From Stieleria neptunia (GTDB lineage: Bacteria; Planctomycetota; Planctomycetia; Pirellulales; Pirellulaceae), in assembly GCF_007754155.1 (NCBI RefSeq), contig NZ_CP037423.1, positions 8,490,938-8,554,937 of the forward strand: a stretch of 64,000 bases of DNA. Reading direction: 5' to 3'. The notes beneath the pieces are model-generated. The model saw nothing but the letters and a program-made list of their open reading frames with translations. It did no database searches and was not told the DNA's origin. The position numbers and the translations under genes were made by a program. Of this stretch, positions 26,798-34,718 are shown one piece after another. Each line of letters starts with the position of its first letter. Within the stretch, counting starts at the first letter, position 1.

Positions 26798-28201
26798 CTC
26801 GGCCGGGGGCAATTCCCAAGACCAGTATTTCAGGTGTTGCTCATGCTCACCGAGTTGGTCGACGTCGATCGGCTCGGACGGCGTGCTGTCGCCGGGGCTT
26901 TGCGGGTCAAAGCCCCAAACCTGTGCCTTGCCGTCGACCACACGGTAGCCGAAGGGCAGGTTGCCGGCCGGATCGATCGGGCCCAAGCTCGCGTCTGAGT
27001 CCGCGTCAGTCAGTTCGTCCAAGCTGGCGGGCCAGCGATCATGACGTTTTTCGAACAGTCGAAGCCCGATGCCGATCTTGGCGATCCGATTTTCCATCGC
27101 CGACCGCACGAACGCTTTGCCGGCCGCACCGAGCGCCGGAACGGTCAAGCTGGTCACAACCGTTTCCAGCTTTTTCAGCCAGCCGGCCTGTTGGATTTGC
27201 TGATTGAAATCCGAATCGAGTGCGGCCGTTTGAATAAAGAAGTCAGACAGGTTCTCGGTCGTGACCGATTCGGCTTTTTCCATGATCTCCAAAGAGGCGA
27301 GGGCATCGATCGGCCGTTGACGAAATACTCCTGCGGGCACCTTGATGTCTTCCCCGATACGCTGAAAATCATCGAACACCGGTTGCGACATGGCGCGTTC
27401 CCCCACGATCGCAAGCCGGTAGCGAGTCCCGAAGTCGTCCAGGGCGCGCAATTGCTCAAGCATTGACTTCAGTTGGACATCATCGAAGAGATCCTGCTCG
27501 ACCGCCACTTTCAGGTGTTTGAGTGTCATCGAATGAATCGCCGTCACGACGAGTTGCGAAATGATGAGCGGCTCTTTTTCGAGCGCCCGAGCGACGCCGA
27601 GCATGGCCATCAGGCTGCCGAACGCTTGGCGGCGATCATCGCGCCGCAGCGCATCTTCGAACTCCAGTGACAGCAATCTCGCCACGCTGCGCGATGACTG
27701 GACATAGGGCAACAGGGTGTTGAAGGAGTCCATCTGGACTTCGGTCCAAATCGGGCCCGTGCCTTCGGTGATGTCGTGAATCTCTTCACGTAGCGGCGCC
27801 CACCGGTCAAGAAACTGTCGCACTTCATCGTCATACCGATAGGGTTGCCCATAAACGTAATCGGCGTCGTCTTCGGTGACGCCAACCACGGGGACGCCAC
27901 GACAGGAATTCTGAAACGCCGTCGACTCGATTTCCTCCAAGACGTTCATCCAACGCTCCGATTTTTCGTGCCCCATCGTTTGGACGCGAAAGGCTTCCAT
28001 CGATGCGTCGTCAATCGGCAGCCCCCGCGCGCGGATTGCCTCACGGCGATCGGCGACCTCGCCGCTGGCGGCCGAACGTCGTGCGGCCCACCACGTCAGC
28101 GGACCGCCGCACAACAAGACGCCGAGTCCGAGACAGACCATCAGCACCATGAAGGTTCGATTGCTTGTTGATGATGACTTTGGTGATGCGTCAGACGCCA
28201 T
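26789..28201 (-). CDS. Hypothetical membrane-anchored protein
   Basis: 470 aa. A short cytoplasmic N-terminus, one TM (FMVLMVCLGLGVLLCGGPL), then a long extracytoplasmic helical part. It reads like planctomycete proteins of unknown function that end in a short FGYRVVDGKAQVWGFDP-type segment, where a small polar C-terminal domain reports on a processed value (KRHDRWPASLDEL). The frame is open to a GTG at 28288; ATG 28201 leads straight into the Ser-rich n-region and TM and is preferred. No catalytic motif is seen. Confidence 0.65.
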   Translation of the reverse strand: MASDASPKSSSTSNRTFMVLMVCLGLGVLLCGGPLTWWAARRSAASGEVADRREAIRARGLPIDDASMEAFRVQTMGHEKSERWMNVLEEIESTAFQNSCRGVPVVGVTEDDADYVYGQPYRYDDEVRQFLDRWAPLREEIHDITEGTGPIWTEVQMDSFNTLLPYVQSSRSVARLLSLEFEDALRRDDRRQAFGSLMAMLGVARALEKEPLIISQLVVTAIHSMTLKHLKVAVEQDLFDDVQLKSMLEQLRALDDFGTRYRLAIVGERAMSQPVFDDFQRIGEDIKVPAGVFRQRPIDALASLEIMEKAESVTTENLSDFFIQTAALDSDFNQQIQQAGWLKKLETVVTSLTVPALGAAGKAFVRSAMENRIAKIGIGLRLFEKRHDRWPASLDELTDADSDASLGPIDPAGNLPFGYRVVDGKAQVWGFDPQSPGDSTPSEPIDVDQLGEHEQHLKYWSWELPPAESP

Positions 28202-28435
28202 GGGGGCAACCAGCTTTGCGACGGTCGATTCGATAGATTGGTATCCGAACCATTCTAACGGCGTGAGCGTGCCGGCGCAGCCTTGCACGCTGCGGTTGAT
28301 CGCGCAGTGAATTCCCGGCTACATTGCGATGTTGCGCCCCCTTTCCGATCGGAATCGGCCCCAGCGAGAACAGCCGGTCGACAAAAACTCGATATTGAAT
28401 CTCATTTGTTATCCATCCCTGCCGGCGCGTTGCCC

Positions 28436-28927
28436 ATGTCCAGCACGATTTCAAACCAGACGAGCACGATGATTCAATGTCTGCCGCAAGGCATTTGCTC
28501 GTGGAACTACCATCTATCGGGAGAAGCCTTCAATGGTGAAACCGCACTGAGAGTGTCCAGCGAGCAGGGTTCAATCGTCGTCGACGGCATCGCATTCACG
28601 GTCAAGAAACAGGGCGTGTTCAGCGGACAGTGGACCTTGGAGCATGGTGGAAACGAAGTCGCGTCGGCGCAAAAGCAATCGGTCTTCTGGCGAACCTTTG
28701 ACATCGATGCGCCCGGCGGTCCGCTGTTGCTGGCCACGGATACGCCGTTTACTCGCTGCTACACGCTACGTCGCGGCGAAGAATCGATCGCCACGATGCG
28801 GCCCAATCATCCCTTGACCCGCCGCGGCAAGATCAACCTCCTGACGTCCGAATGGGACGCCCCGACCGTTGTCTTTTCGTTCTGGCTGGTCGTACTGATC
28901 TGGCGGCGTTTGGCCCAGAGTGGTTGA
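28436..28927 (+). CDS. Hypothetical protein with C-terminal hydrophobic tail
   Basis: 163 aa. Beta-rich sequence (ALRVSSEQGSIVVDGIAFTV, GQWTLEHGGNEVASAQKQSV, RCYTLRRGEESIATMRP) somewhat like the LURP-one/tubby-like beta-barrel fold, then a hydrophobic end VVFSFWLVVLIWRR that could anchor it in the membrane. The frame opens at 28283, but that part overlaps the 5' end of the divergent gene; ATG 28436 is favoured. Function unknown. Confidence 0.55.
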   Translation: MSSTISNQTSTMIQCLPQGICSWNYHLSGEAFNGETALRVSSEQGSIVVDGIAFTVKKQGVFSGQWTLEHGGNEVASAQKQSVFWRTFDIDAPGGPLLLATDTPFTRCYTLRRGEESIATMRPNHPLTRRGKINLLTSEWDAPTVVFSFWLVVLIWRRLAQSG

Positions 28928-28990
28928 CGTTTGAAGGTGGGGCGCACGCCCAACGCCACTTGCTTTGATGCCAAGCGGGATGTTTTTTAT

Positions 28991-29056
28991 TAGCGGTAGG
29001 GCGCGAGCCCTCCGGTCTTTCACGGTGAAACCGGACGGCTCGCGTCGTTCCGCTAA
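28991..29056. repeat. GCGAGCCCTCCGGT-type dispersed hairpin
   Basis: Left arm TAGCGGTAGGGCGCGAGCCC..., right arm ...CCGGACGGCTCGCG then TCCGCTAA. The same family is at 47515-47572 and 56391-56461, with half copies at 25212-25238 and 57853-57880. Confidence 0.85.
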
Positions 29057-29131
29057 CAGCTTCAGAGGGAAAGCCCGGTTGGCATGCACAGCATGCCCTA
29101 CCTAGCCGTGCCCGATTCGAATGACCCCACC

Positions 29132-29192
29132 GATGGCAGCGCGAACCCACGGATCCCTGGCTGCATTTCATCCGTGGGTTCGCGCTGCCATC
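29132..29192. repeat. Perfect 23-bp inverted repeat
   Basis: Arms at 29132-29154 (GATGGCAGCGCGAACCCACG..) and 29170-29192 with a 15-nt loop. There is no T-run after it, so an intrinsic terminator is not obvious; it may be a transposable hairpin or a cruciform. Confidence 0.93.
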
Positions 29193-29341
29193 CGTGGGTG
29201 TTCCCCGTTGCTGAGATACCGGGGATCGTTGGTTGGATCCGTTCGCCGTGGAGATCCGATAAAATTCAGAGTTGTCGATTTTCTTTTTGAGGTTTCCCCG
29301 CCCGGACCGGTCTAAGGGTATGTCGCTAACCACCGAGTTTC

Positions 29342-29968
29342 ATGATGGATGCCGCGTTTGACAGTCTGTTCGAAGATCGTCGGGTCTATCAACGCACATC
29401 CACGCGGCGGGCGTCGATGGAAAAATCATTGACCCAACCCGAATTTGCCCGAGCGGTCTCGGCGGGGCTGCCAAAACTGATCGCGATCGCACGGCGGTTG
29501 TCCGGAGATGAGGACATCGCGGCCGAGGCGGTCCAAAACGCATTGCTGAAAGCATCCAAATCATGGCGAAAGTTTCGAGGCCAATCGCATGTCGACACGT
29601 GGCTCACCAAAATCGTGATTCACGCCGTTCGCGATGGAATGGCATCCCAGCGACGGCATTTGGAACACAACGAACCCAAACCACAGGCCCCATCGGAGCG
29701 GCAGTGCGAAAACCTGGTTGATCCGGAACGCGGGCCGTCCCAGCAAGTGCTCGATGCAGAAATCCGAAACGCCGTCGCGGCGGCGGTGCGAGAGCTTCCG
29801 GATCGACAACGGGAAGTTTTTAGTTTGATGATTTGGCAAAGCATGACGGCGCGAGACGTCGGCCAGTTGCTGGACATCACGCCGCAAACCGTTCACGCCA
29901 ATCTGCATGCCGCGCGAAAACGACTGCGTGAATTGCTCGGCCCCTTCGTTAGCGATGATCAGGATTGA
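29342..29968 (+). CDS. ECF-type RNA polymerase sigma factor
   Basis: 208 aa. Region 2 is LIAIARRLSGDEDIAAEAVQ followed by FRGQSHVDTWLTKIVIHAVR; region 4 is ELPDRQREVFSLMIWQSMTA followed by DITPQTVHANLHAARKRLRE. These are the -10 and -35 recognising parts of sigma-70 family ECF factors. The N-terminus before Met26 is not conserved, so translation may start at 29417 instead. The next gene begins 5 bp after the stop and encodes a single-TM protein, the typical position of an anti-sigma factor. Confidence 0.88.
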   Translation: MMDAAFDSLFEDRRVYQRTSTRRASMEKSLTQPEFARAVSAGLPKLIAIARRLSGDEDIAAEAVQNALLKASKSWRKFRGQSHVDTWLTKIVIHAVRDGMASQRRHLEHNEPKPQAPSERQCENLVDPERGPSQQVLDAEIRNAVAAAVRELPDRQREVFSLMIWQSMTARDVGQLLDITPQTVHANLHAARKRLRELLGPFVSDDQD

Positions 29969-29973
29969 CCACC

Positions 29974-31338
29974 ATGAATCCAGATAAACTTGACCAGCTG
30001 ATTCGGGGCAGCGATCCGGCAGACGCCCCCAACCGATCCGACAGTGTCGATCCGTTGCTGGATCAATTCGAACAACAATGGTCGGTATTGTCCCGGCGGC
30101 GTGTCGTGCTGCGAAAGCGTCTCACACTCTGCTTGGCCGCGATCGGTCTGTTTGCCATCCTGGGTGGATCGGCGATGTGGGTCCAGATGCATCCCCGGCA
30201 AAACGACGCCCACTTCGCCGTCGTCACCGCGGCGGATTCGACGACCGATCGCGCCCCGAAGAACTTGGCCGACGCGGCGCCCCGGCAGCGACGGCCGAGT
30301 CCGATCGTCGTGCCGAACGAACCCAAGGCAGAAGCTGACATGGTTTCACCGTCTCAGTCACCGCGCCCCACAGGCAAACTGGCTGACTCGGTCCCGCCCC
30401 GACCGAAACCGGTGCCGGCACCTGCAAAACTCGCTCGTCCGACCGCTCGCCCCAGCCAGCCCGTCATCGATCACGCTGAGCAACTGGCCGAGTTGGCCGC
30501 GTTCGTCGATCGTGCAGGGAAGGTCGATAGCAATACTTGGCGTCAATCATGCGACTATCTGGCACGTCAAGATCCCCGCTCGCAGCGCACGGTGATCATG
30601 CTGGTGCCACAACTGGCCGACCCGCAGCAAAAGAAAAAGGCGTTCGACTTGGTGTGCGCCGCGGCCGCCGATTCGCAACGAACGGTTCTGCTGCATTGGC
30701 TTTCGCATCCGTCGCTCCGTGCGATGGCATTCGAACGCTTGGCCGCCGAGGCAACCTTGGAACAAACCATCGAGTTGATTCAACGTGCACAGAACGATCC
30801 CGAACGAACGTTGTTGTGCCGTCAGCTTGCGGCCTCGCCGGACTCCCAAAGCGTCGAGGTACTGCTGGAACTGGCCCACAACGCACGTTGGAGGGCCGCG
30901 ATCGGGTCGGCATCGAGAGAACTGAACCCGTCGCACATCCAAACATTGATCATGCGCATGCGAGACCGAAACGCGCCGGTACGAACCGCAGCGGCCTTCG
31001 TTTTGGCGTCGGTCCCGGGCGAGCAACTCGATCAAGTCCTCGCATCCATGATCTTGCGCGGCCGGTTTCGCCAGCCCGCCTACCTGGTGCTGCTGTCGCG
31101 AAATACGCCGCAAGCCCGAGCGTTTCTGGCACAAGCCGCATCGCGTCAGGATTTGACCCCGGCGTTGGTTTCGGCCCGCATGCACTTTGCCAACATTCAA
31201 CCCACTCTTCAACAATGGATCGCAGATTCCAAAGGAACCCCTCATGAACGCTCTGACACTTCGCAACAACGCTTCACGGATGCTCTGGACAGCTACCGCT
31301 GTGCTCGCCGGGCTGACACTCGCAACGACATCGGCTGA
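29974..31338 (+). CDS. Single-TM protein with HEAT-like repeats, possible anti-sigma factor
   Basis: 454 aa. Cytoplasmic N-terminus of about 45 residues (NPDKLDQLIRGSDPADAPN), TM LCLAAIGLFAILGGSAMWV, a Pro-rich linker, then helical repeats (AFERLAAEATLEQTIELIQR, DRNAPVRTAAAFVLASVPGE). ATG 29974 is 5 bp after the sigma stop; an in-frame TTG lies upstream. Position and topology suggest it regulates the sigma factor, but no known anti-sigma domain is recognisable. The last ~32 codons overlap the next gene by 95 bp and read QQRFTDALDSYRCARRADTR, unlike the rest, so the original stop may have been lost. Confidence 0.7.
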   Translation: MNPDKLDQLIRGSDPADAPNRSDSVDPLLDQFEQQWSVLSRRRVVLRKRLTLCLAAIGLFAILGGSAMWVQMHPRQNDAHFAVVTAADSTTDRAPKNLADAAPRQRRPSPIVVPNEPKAEADMVSPSQSPRPTGKLADSVPPRPKPVPAPAKLARPTARPSQPVIDHAEQLAELAAFVDRAGKVDSNTWRQSCDYLARQDPRSQRTVIMLVPQLADPQQKKKAFDLVCAAAADSQRTVLLHWLSHPSLRAMAFERLAAEATLEQTIELIQRAQNDPERTLLCRQLAASPDSQSVEVLLELAHNARWRAAIGSASRELNPSHIQTLIMRMRDRNAPVRTAAAFVLASVPGEQLDQVLASMILRGRFRQPAYLVLLSRNTPQARAFLAQAASRQDLTPALVSARMHFANIQPTLQQWIADSKGTPHERSDTSQQRFTDALDSYRCARRADTRNDIG

Positions 31339-32419
31339 CGCCCAACCGGTTGGGGATGGCCCCTCGGCACCGTTGGTGACCAAGGTCTACAACATCGCCG
31401 ATTTGCTGGACGCCCCCAGCATGCTGGACGATGACGCGGAAGAAGCCGGCAAGACCATCCGGACGTCCGCCGGTGGTTTTGGTGGCGGCATGGGTGGCAT
31501 GGGCGGTGGCATGGGTGGCATGGGCGGTGCAGCCGGAGGCATGGGGGGCTTCTTCCGAATCCCCGACAATATCCTTCCGCAACTCGACGGAGGGATGGGT
31601 GGCATGGGCGAAGGGCTTGCGGGAGCCGCGCAAACGTATCTCCCCAGCCGCATGACCCGCGAAGCGCTGGAACAAGTGGTGCTAGACCATCTGTCCGATG
31701 ATGACACCCGGTGGCTGCACCTTGACGGCGAAGGGGGCAAGCTGTCGATCGTCGCCTCAATGATGATCGTCACGCACACGCAAGCGGTCCACACCAGGGT
31801 GACACAGCTGCTGGACCTGTTACGCGTCGGCAACAACACCAGCCCGACGGTTCAAGTCGACGTGCGGATCGTGGAAGTCGCGTCCGACCAGTCGGCCTCG
31901 TCGCTCGCCTCGGACGCAGCGTCGCTGGAAAAACTTGCCAATGATCCCTCCGCCGCACGTTTGTCACTCCGCTGCGATAACCATCGTGTTGCCAAGGTTT
32001 CCTCGGGATTGCGCCGTAGCTACGTTGTCTCACTGACTCCCGTGGTGGGGTCCAACGGAACCATCGACGTCAACACCGGCAATCAGACGGCCTACCGTCC
32101 CGAGACCTATTCGCCGCTGCTGGGACTGTTCGGGAGAATCAAACCGGAGATCGATGCGGAGGGCAAGAAAGGACGACTGCACCTGGGAATCCAACTCGCC
32201 TCGGGCCCCGAAGAAGTCGTCGCGGCGACGTTCGGCACCGGACAGTCGATGGACCGCGTGGAGCTGGAAACCGCCCAGCTCGCCACATCCATCGCCACCG
32301 TTGCCGACAAGTGGACCTTGGCCGGAAGCGTGGCCGTCACCAGTCCCACCTCCAGCATCACCTCCGGCGAAGCCCTGCCGCACCTGGCCATGCTCGTCCG
32401 CTGGCAAGTGGTGGAGTGA
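31244..32419 (+). CDS. Exported Gly/Met-rich protein with secretin-like short domain
   Basis: 391 aa. Signal peptide MLWTATAVLAGLTLATTSADA, supported by AAAGGAA 9 bases before ATG 31244. A low-complexity segment of GGMGGM repeats lies near residues 75-125. The region after it (EQVVLDHLSDDDTRWLHLDG, GKLSIVASMMIVTHTQAVHT, RVTQLLDLLR) resembles the N-type domains of secretins, and the last part is beta-rich (YVVSLTPVVGSNGTIDVN). No outer-membrane ring domain is obvious. It is the third gene of the sigma-factor cassette. Confidence 0.7.
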   Translation: MNALTLRNNASRMLWTATAVLAGLTLATTSADAQPVGDGPSAPLVTKVYNIADLLDAPSMLDDDAEEAGKTIRTSAGGFGGGMGGMGGGMGGMGGAAGGMGGFFRIPDNILPQLDGGMGGMGEGLAGAAQTYLPSRMTREALEQVVLDHLSDDDTRWLHLDGEGGKLSIVASMMIVTHTQAVHTRVTQLLDLLRVGNNTSPTVQVDVRIVEVASDQSASSLASDAASLEKLANDPSAARLSLRCDNHRVAKVSSGLRRSYVVSLTPVVGSNGTIDVNTGNQTAYRPETYSPLLGLFGRIKPEIDAEGKKGRLHLGIQLASGPEEVVAATFGTGQSMDRVELETAQLATSIATVADKWTLAGSVAVTSPTSSITSGEALPHLAMLVRWQVVE

Positions 32420-32458
32420 AGTGTGGGGTAAGCTTCCAGCTTGCCGTACATCACGCAG

Positions 32459-33371
32459 CGATCTTGTTCCCAGGCTCCCGCCTGGGAACACACTGCCATG
32501 GAGGCTCCCGCCTCAAAAGGTCGCCGGCGGAGCCGTCGAGGGTGGCAAGCAAGATGCTTACCCCACTGCGATCTTGTTCCCAGGCTCCCGCCTGAGAACA
32601 CACTGCCATGGAGGCTCCCGCCTCAAAAGGTCGCCGGCGAAGCCGTCGAGGGTGGCAAGCAAGATGCTTACCCCACTGCGGCCTTGTTCCCAGGCTCCCG
32701 CCTGGGAACACACTGCCATGGAGGCTCCTGCCTCAAAAGGTCGCCGGCGAAGCCGTCGAGGGTGGCAAGCAAGATGCTTACCCCACTGCGATCTTGTTCC
32801 CAGGCTCCCGCCTGGGAACACACTGGCTCGGAGGCTCCTGCCTCAAAAGGTCGCCGGCGAAGCCGTCGAGGGTGGCAAGCAAGATGCTTACCCCACTGCG
32901 ATCTTGTTCCCAGGCTCCCGCCTGAGAACACACTGCCATGGAGGCTCCTGCCTCAATAGGTCGCCGGCGAAGCCGTCGAGGGTGGCAAGCAAGATGCTTA
33001 CCCCACTGCGGTCTTGTTCCCAGGCTCCCGCCTGGGAACACACTGCCATGGAGGCTCCTGCCTCAAAAGGTTGCCGGCGAAGCCGTCGAGGGTGGCAAGC
33101 AAGATGCTTACCCCACTGCGATCTTGTTCCCAGGCTCCCGCCTGAGAACACACTGCCATGGAGGCTCCCGCCGCAATAGGTCGCCGGCGAAGCCGTCGAG
33201 GGTGGCAAGCAAGATGCTTACCCCACTGCGATCTTGTTCCCAGGCTCCCGCCTGGGAACACACTGCCTCGGAGGCTCCCGCCTCAAAAGGTCGCCGGCGA
33301 AGCCGTCGAGGGTGGCAAGCAAGATGCTTACCCCACTGCGGTCTTGTTCCCAGGCTCCCGCCTGGGAACGA
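32459..33371. repeat. 110-bp tandem repeat array, eight full units plus a partial ninth
   Basis: Units begin at 32461, 32571, 32681, 32791, 32901, 33011, 33121, 33231 and 33341. Each has a hairpin with 10-bp arms GTTCCCAGGC/GCCTGGGAAC (a G-to-A change breaks it in units 2, 5 and 7), a GGAGGCTCCCGCCTC element and the block GGCAAGCAAGATGCTTACCC. Units are 90-98% alike by eye. 110 is not a multiple of 3, so no single frame runs through. The block GGTAAGCTTCCAGCTTGC at 32427 and a related unit at 56492-56550 show that parts are dispersed. The gap 32420-33452 has no gene. Confidence 0.95.
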
Positions 33372-33452
33372 GGTTGGGGTCGTGTAAACTACTTGCCGCG
33401 ATCCCCTTTCGTAGCGGCGTGCGTGATGGACAACTCTTTCCAGAGACGATAG

Positions 33453-34553
33453 ATGATTATTGGCGTTCCCAAGGAAGTGAAATCCGATGAATACCGTGTC
33501 GCCCTGCTGCCGGTCGGCGTCGAAGAACTGGTAGCCCGCGGTCACCGTGTGATCGTGGAATCGTCTGCGGGAGTCGGGTCGGGTCTGCCCGATGAAGACT
33601 ACCTTCGGGCCGGAGCGGAATTGGCCGCGTCGGGTGCGGACGTGTTCGAGCAGGCCGACCTGATCGTGAAAGTCAAGGAACCGCAACCGGAAGAGTTTGC
33701 ACTGATTCGCTCGGGCCAATTGCTGTTCACCTACTTTCACCTCGCCGCCAGCCGCGAGTTGACCGATGCGATGATCGACTCCGGCGCGACGTGCTTCGCG
33801 TACGAAACCTTGCGTGACGCGAAAGGGCGGTTGCCGCTGTTGACGCCGATGAGCGAAGTGGCCGGGCGGATGAGTATTCAGCAAGGTGCCAAGTACCTGG
33901 AACGCCCCCAGATGGGCCGCGGGATTTTGCTCGGCGGAGTGCCCGGTGTTCCGCCGGCACACATCACGATTCTCGGCGGCGGGATCGTCGGATCCAACGC
34001 GGCAAAGATCGCGGCTGGCTTCCAAGCCGACGTCGCGATTCTGGATGTCGACCTGGACCGGTTGCGTTATCTCGATGACATCATGCCGGCCAACGTCAAC
34101 ACGTTGTACAGCGATCGCCACACGATCCTGGAGCAAATCCAACGGGCCGATCTGGTCGTCGGTTCGGTGCTGATCCCGGGCGCCAAAGCACCGCAACTGG
34201 TGCGCAAGGAAGACCTGCGACTGATGAAACCGGGAAGCGTGGTGATCGATGTCGCCGTCGATCAGGGCGGCTGCATCGAAACCACTCGCCCGACGACCCA
34301 CGGCAACCCGACCTTCATCGTCGATGACGTCGTCCACTACTGCGTCGCCAACATGCCCGGCGCCGTGGGCCGCACCAGCACGTTCGCCCTGTGCAACGCG
34401 ACGACGCCCTGGGTGATCCGATTGGCCGAACTGGGCGGCCAGGGGGCGATCGACGCCGCCGGCCCGTTGCGAGAGTCCGTCAATGTCCACCAACGCACCA
34501 TCACCAACGCGGCCGTCGCCAACGCCTTCGGAATGCCGCATTGCGACTGGTAG
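33453..34553 (+). CDS. ald: Alanine dehydrogenase
   Basis: 366 aa; NAD-dependent interconversion of alanine and pyruvate plus ammonium. N-terminal MIIGVPKEVKSDEYRVAL, pyruvate-binding Lys in VKVKEPQPEE and His in LFTYFHLAA, NAD-binding GGGIVGSNAAKIA followed by VAILDVDLDRLRYLDD, and the conserved VIDVAVDQGGCIETTRPTTH and VHYCVANMPGAVGRT. Length is normal for the family. It lies directly after the 110-bp array; no promoter could be named. Confidence 0.95.
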   Translation: MIIGVPKEVKSDEYRVALLPVGVEELVARGHRVIVESSAGVGSGLPDEDYLRAGAELAASGADVFEQADLIVKVKEPQPEEFALIRSGQLLFTYFHLAASRELTDAMIDSGATCFAYETLRDAKGRLPLLTPMSEVAGRMSIQQGAKYLERPQMGRGILLGGVPGVPPAHITILGGGIVGSNAAKIAAGFQADVAILDVDLDRLRYLDDIMPANVNTLYSDRHTILEQIQRADLVVGSVLIPGAKAPQLVRKEDLRLMKPGSVVIDVAVDQGGCIETTRPTTHGNPTFIVDDVVHYCVANMPGAVGRTSTFALCNATTPWVIRLAELGGQGAIDAAGPLRESVNVHQRTITNAAVANAFGMPHCDW

Positions 34554-34615
34554 GATTGCGACAACACCAACGCGTCGCTGAATTGGGGTCAGGCCCAAGC
34601 GGCACAGGTGTAAGT

Positions 34616-34691
34616 GTTGGTGTGCAGGCTTTAGCCGCCCAGTGCCGCTGCTTGGCAGCGACCCGAACTCGCCTCAAGGCTATACACCAAC
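34616..34691. repeat. Cruciform-like inverted repeat
   Basis: Outer arms GTTGGTGTGCAGGCTTTAG and CTCAAGGCTATACACCAAC; inner hairpin GCCGCTGC-TTG-GCAGCGAC. It lies between two convergent genes (ald stop at 34553, Tat-protein stop at 34719) and could end transcription. Confidence 0.8.
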
Positions 34692-34718
34692 GTTTGCTGA
34701 ATCCCTGGCCACAAAGCA

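Larger units (their letters stand above)
28928..29341. other. Intergenic region with three kinds of dispersed or inverted repeat
   Basis: No gene supported. It contains a GCGAGCCCTCCGGT repeat (28991-29056), the 17-bp near-palindrome (29081-29097) and a perfect 23-bp inverted repeat (29132-29192). The promoter of the downstream sigma-factor gene must lie in or after these; no -35/-10 pair could be assigned with confidence. Confidence 0.7.

Noticed and set aside
32154..33179. Repetitive proteins predicted in the 110-bp array, both strands
   Set aside because: 110 is not a multiple of 3, so the frames rotate between units; codon pattern follows the DNA repeat, not a protein.
32459..33371. CRISPR array
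   Set aside because: The units are contiguous 110-bp repeats with no spacers and no cas genes nearby.
33108..34598. 496-codon minus-strand frame
   Set aside because: Antisense shadow of ald, extended through the 110-bp array.
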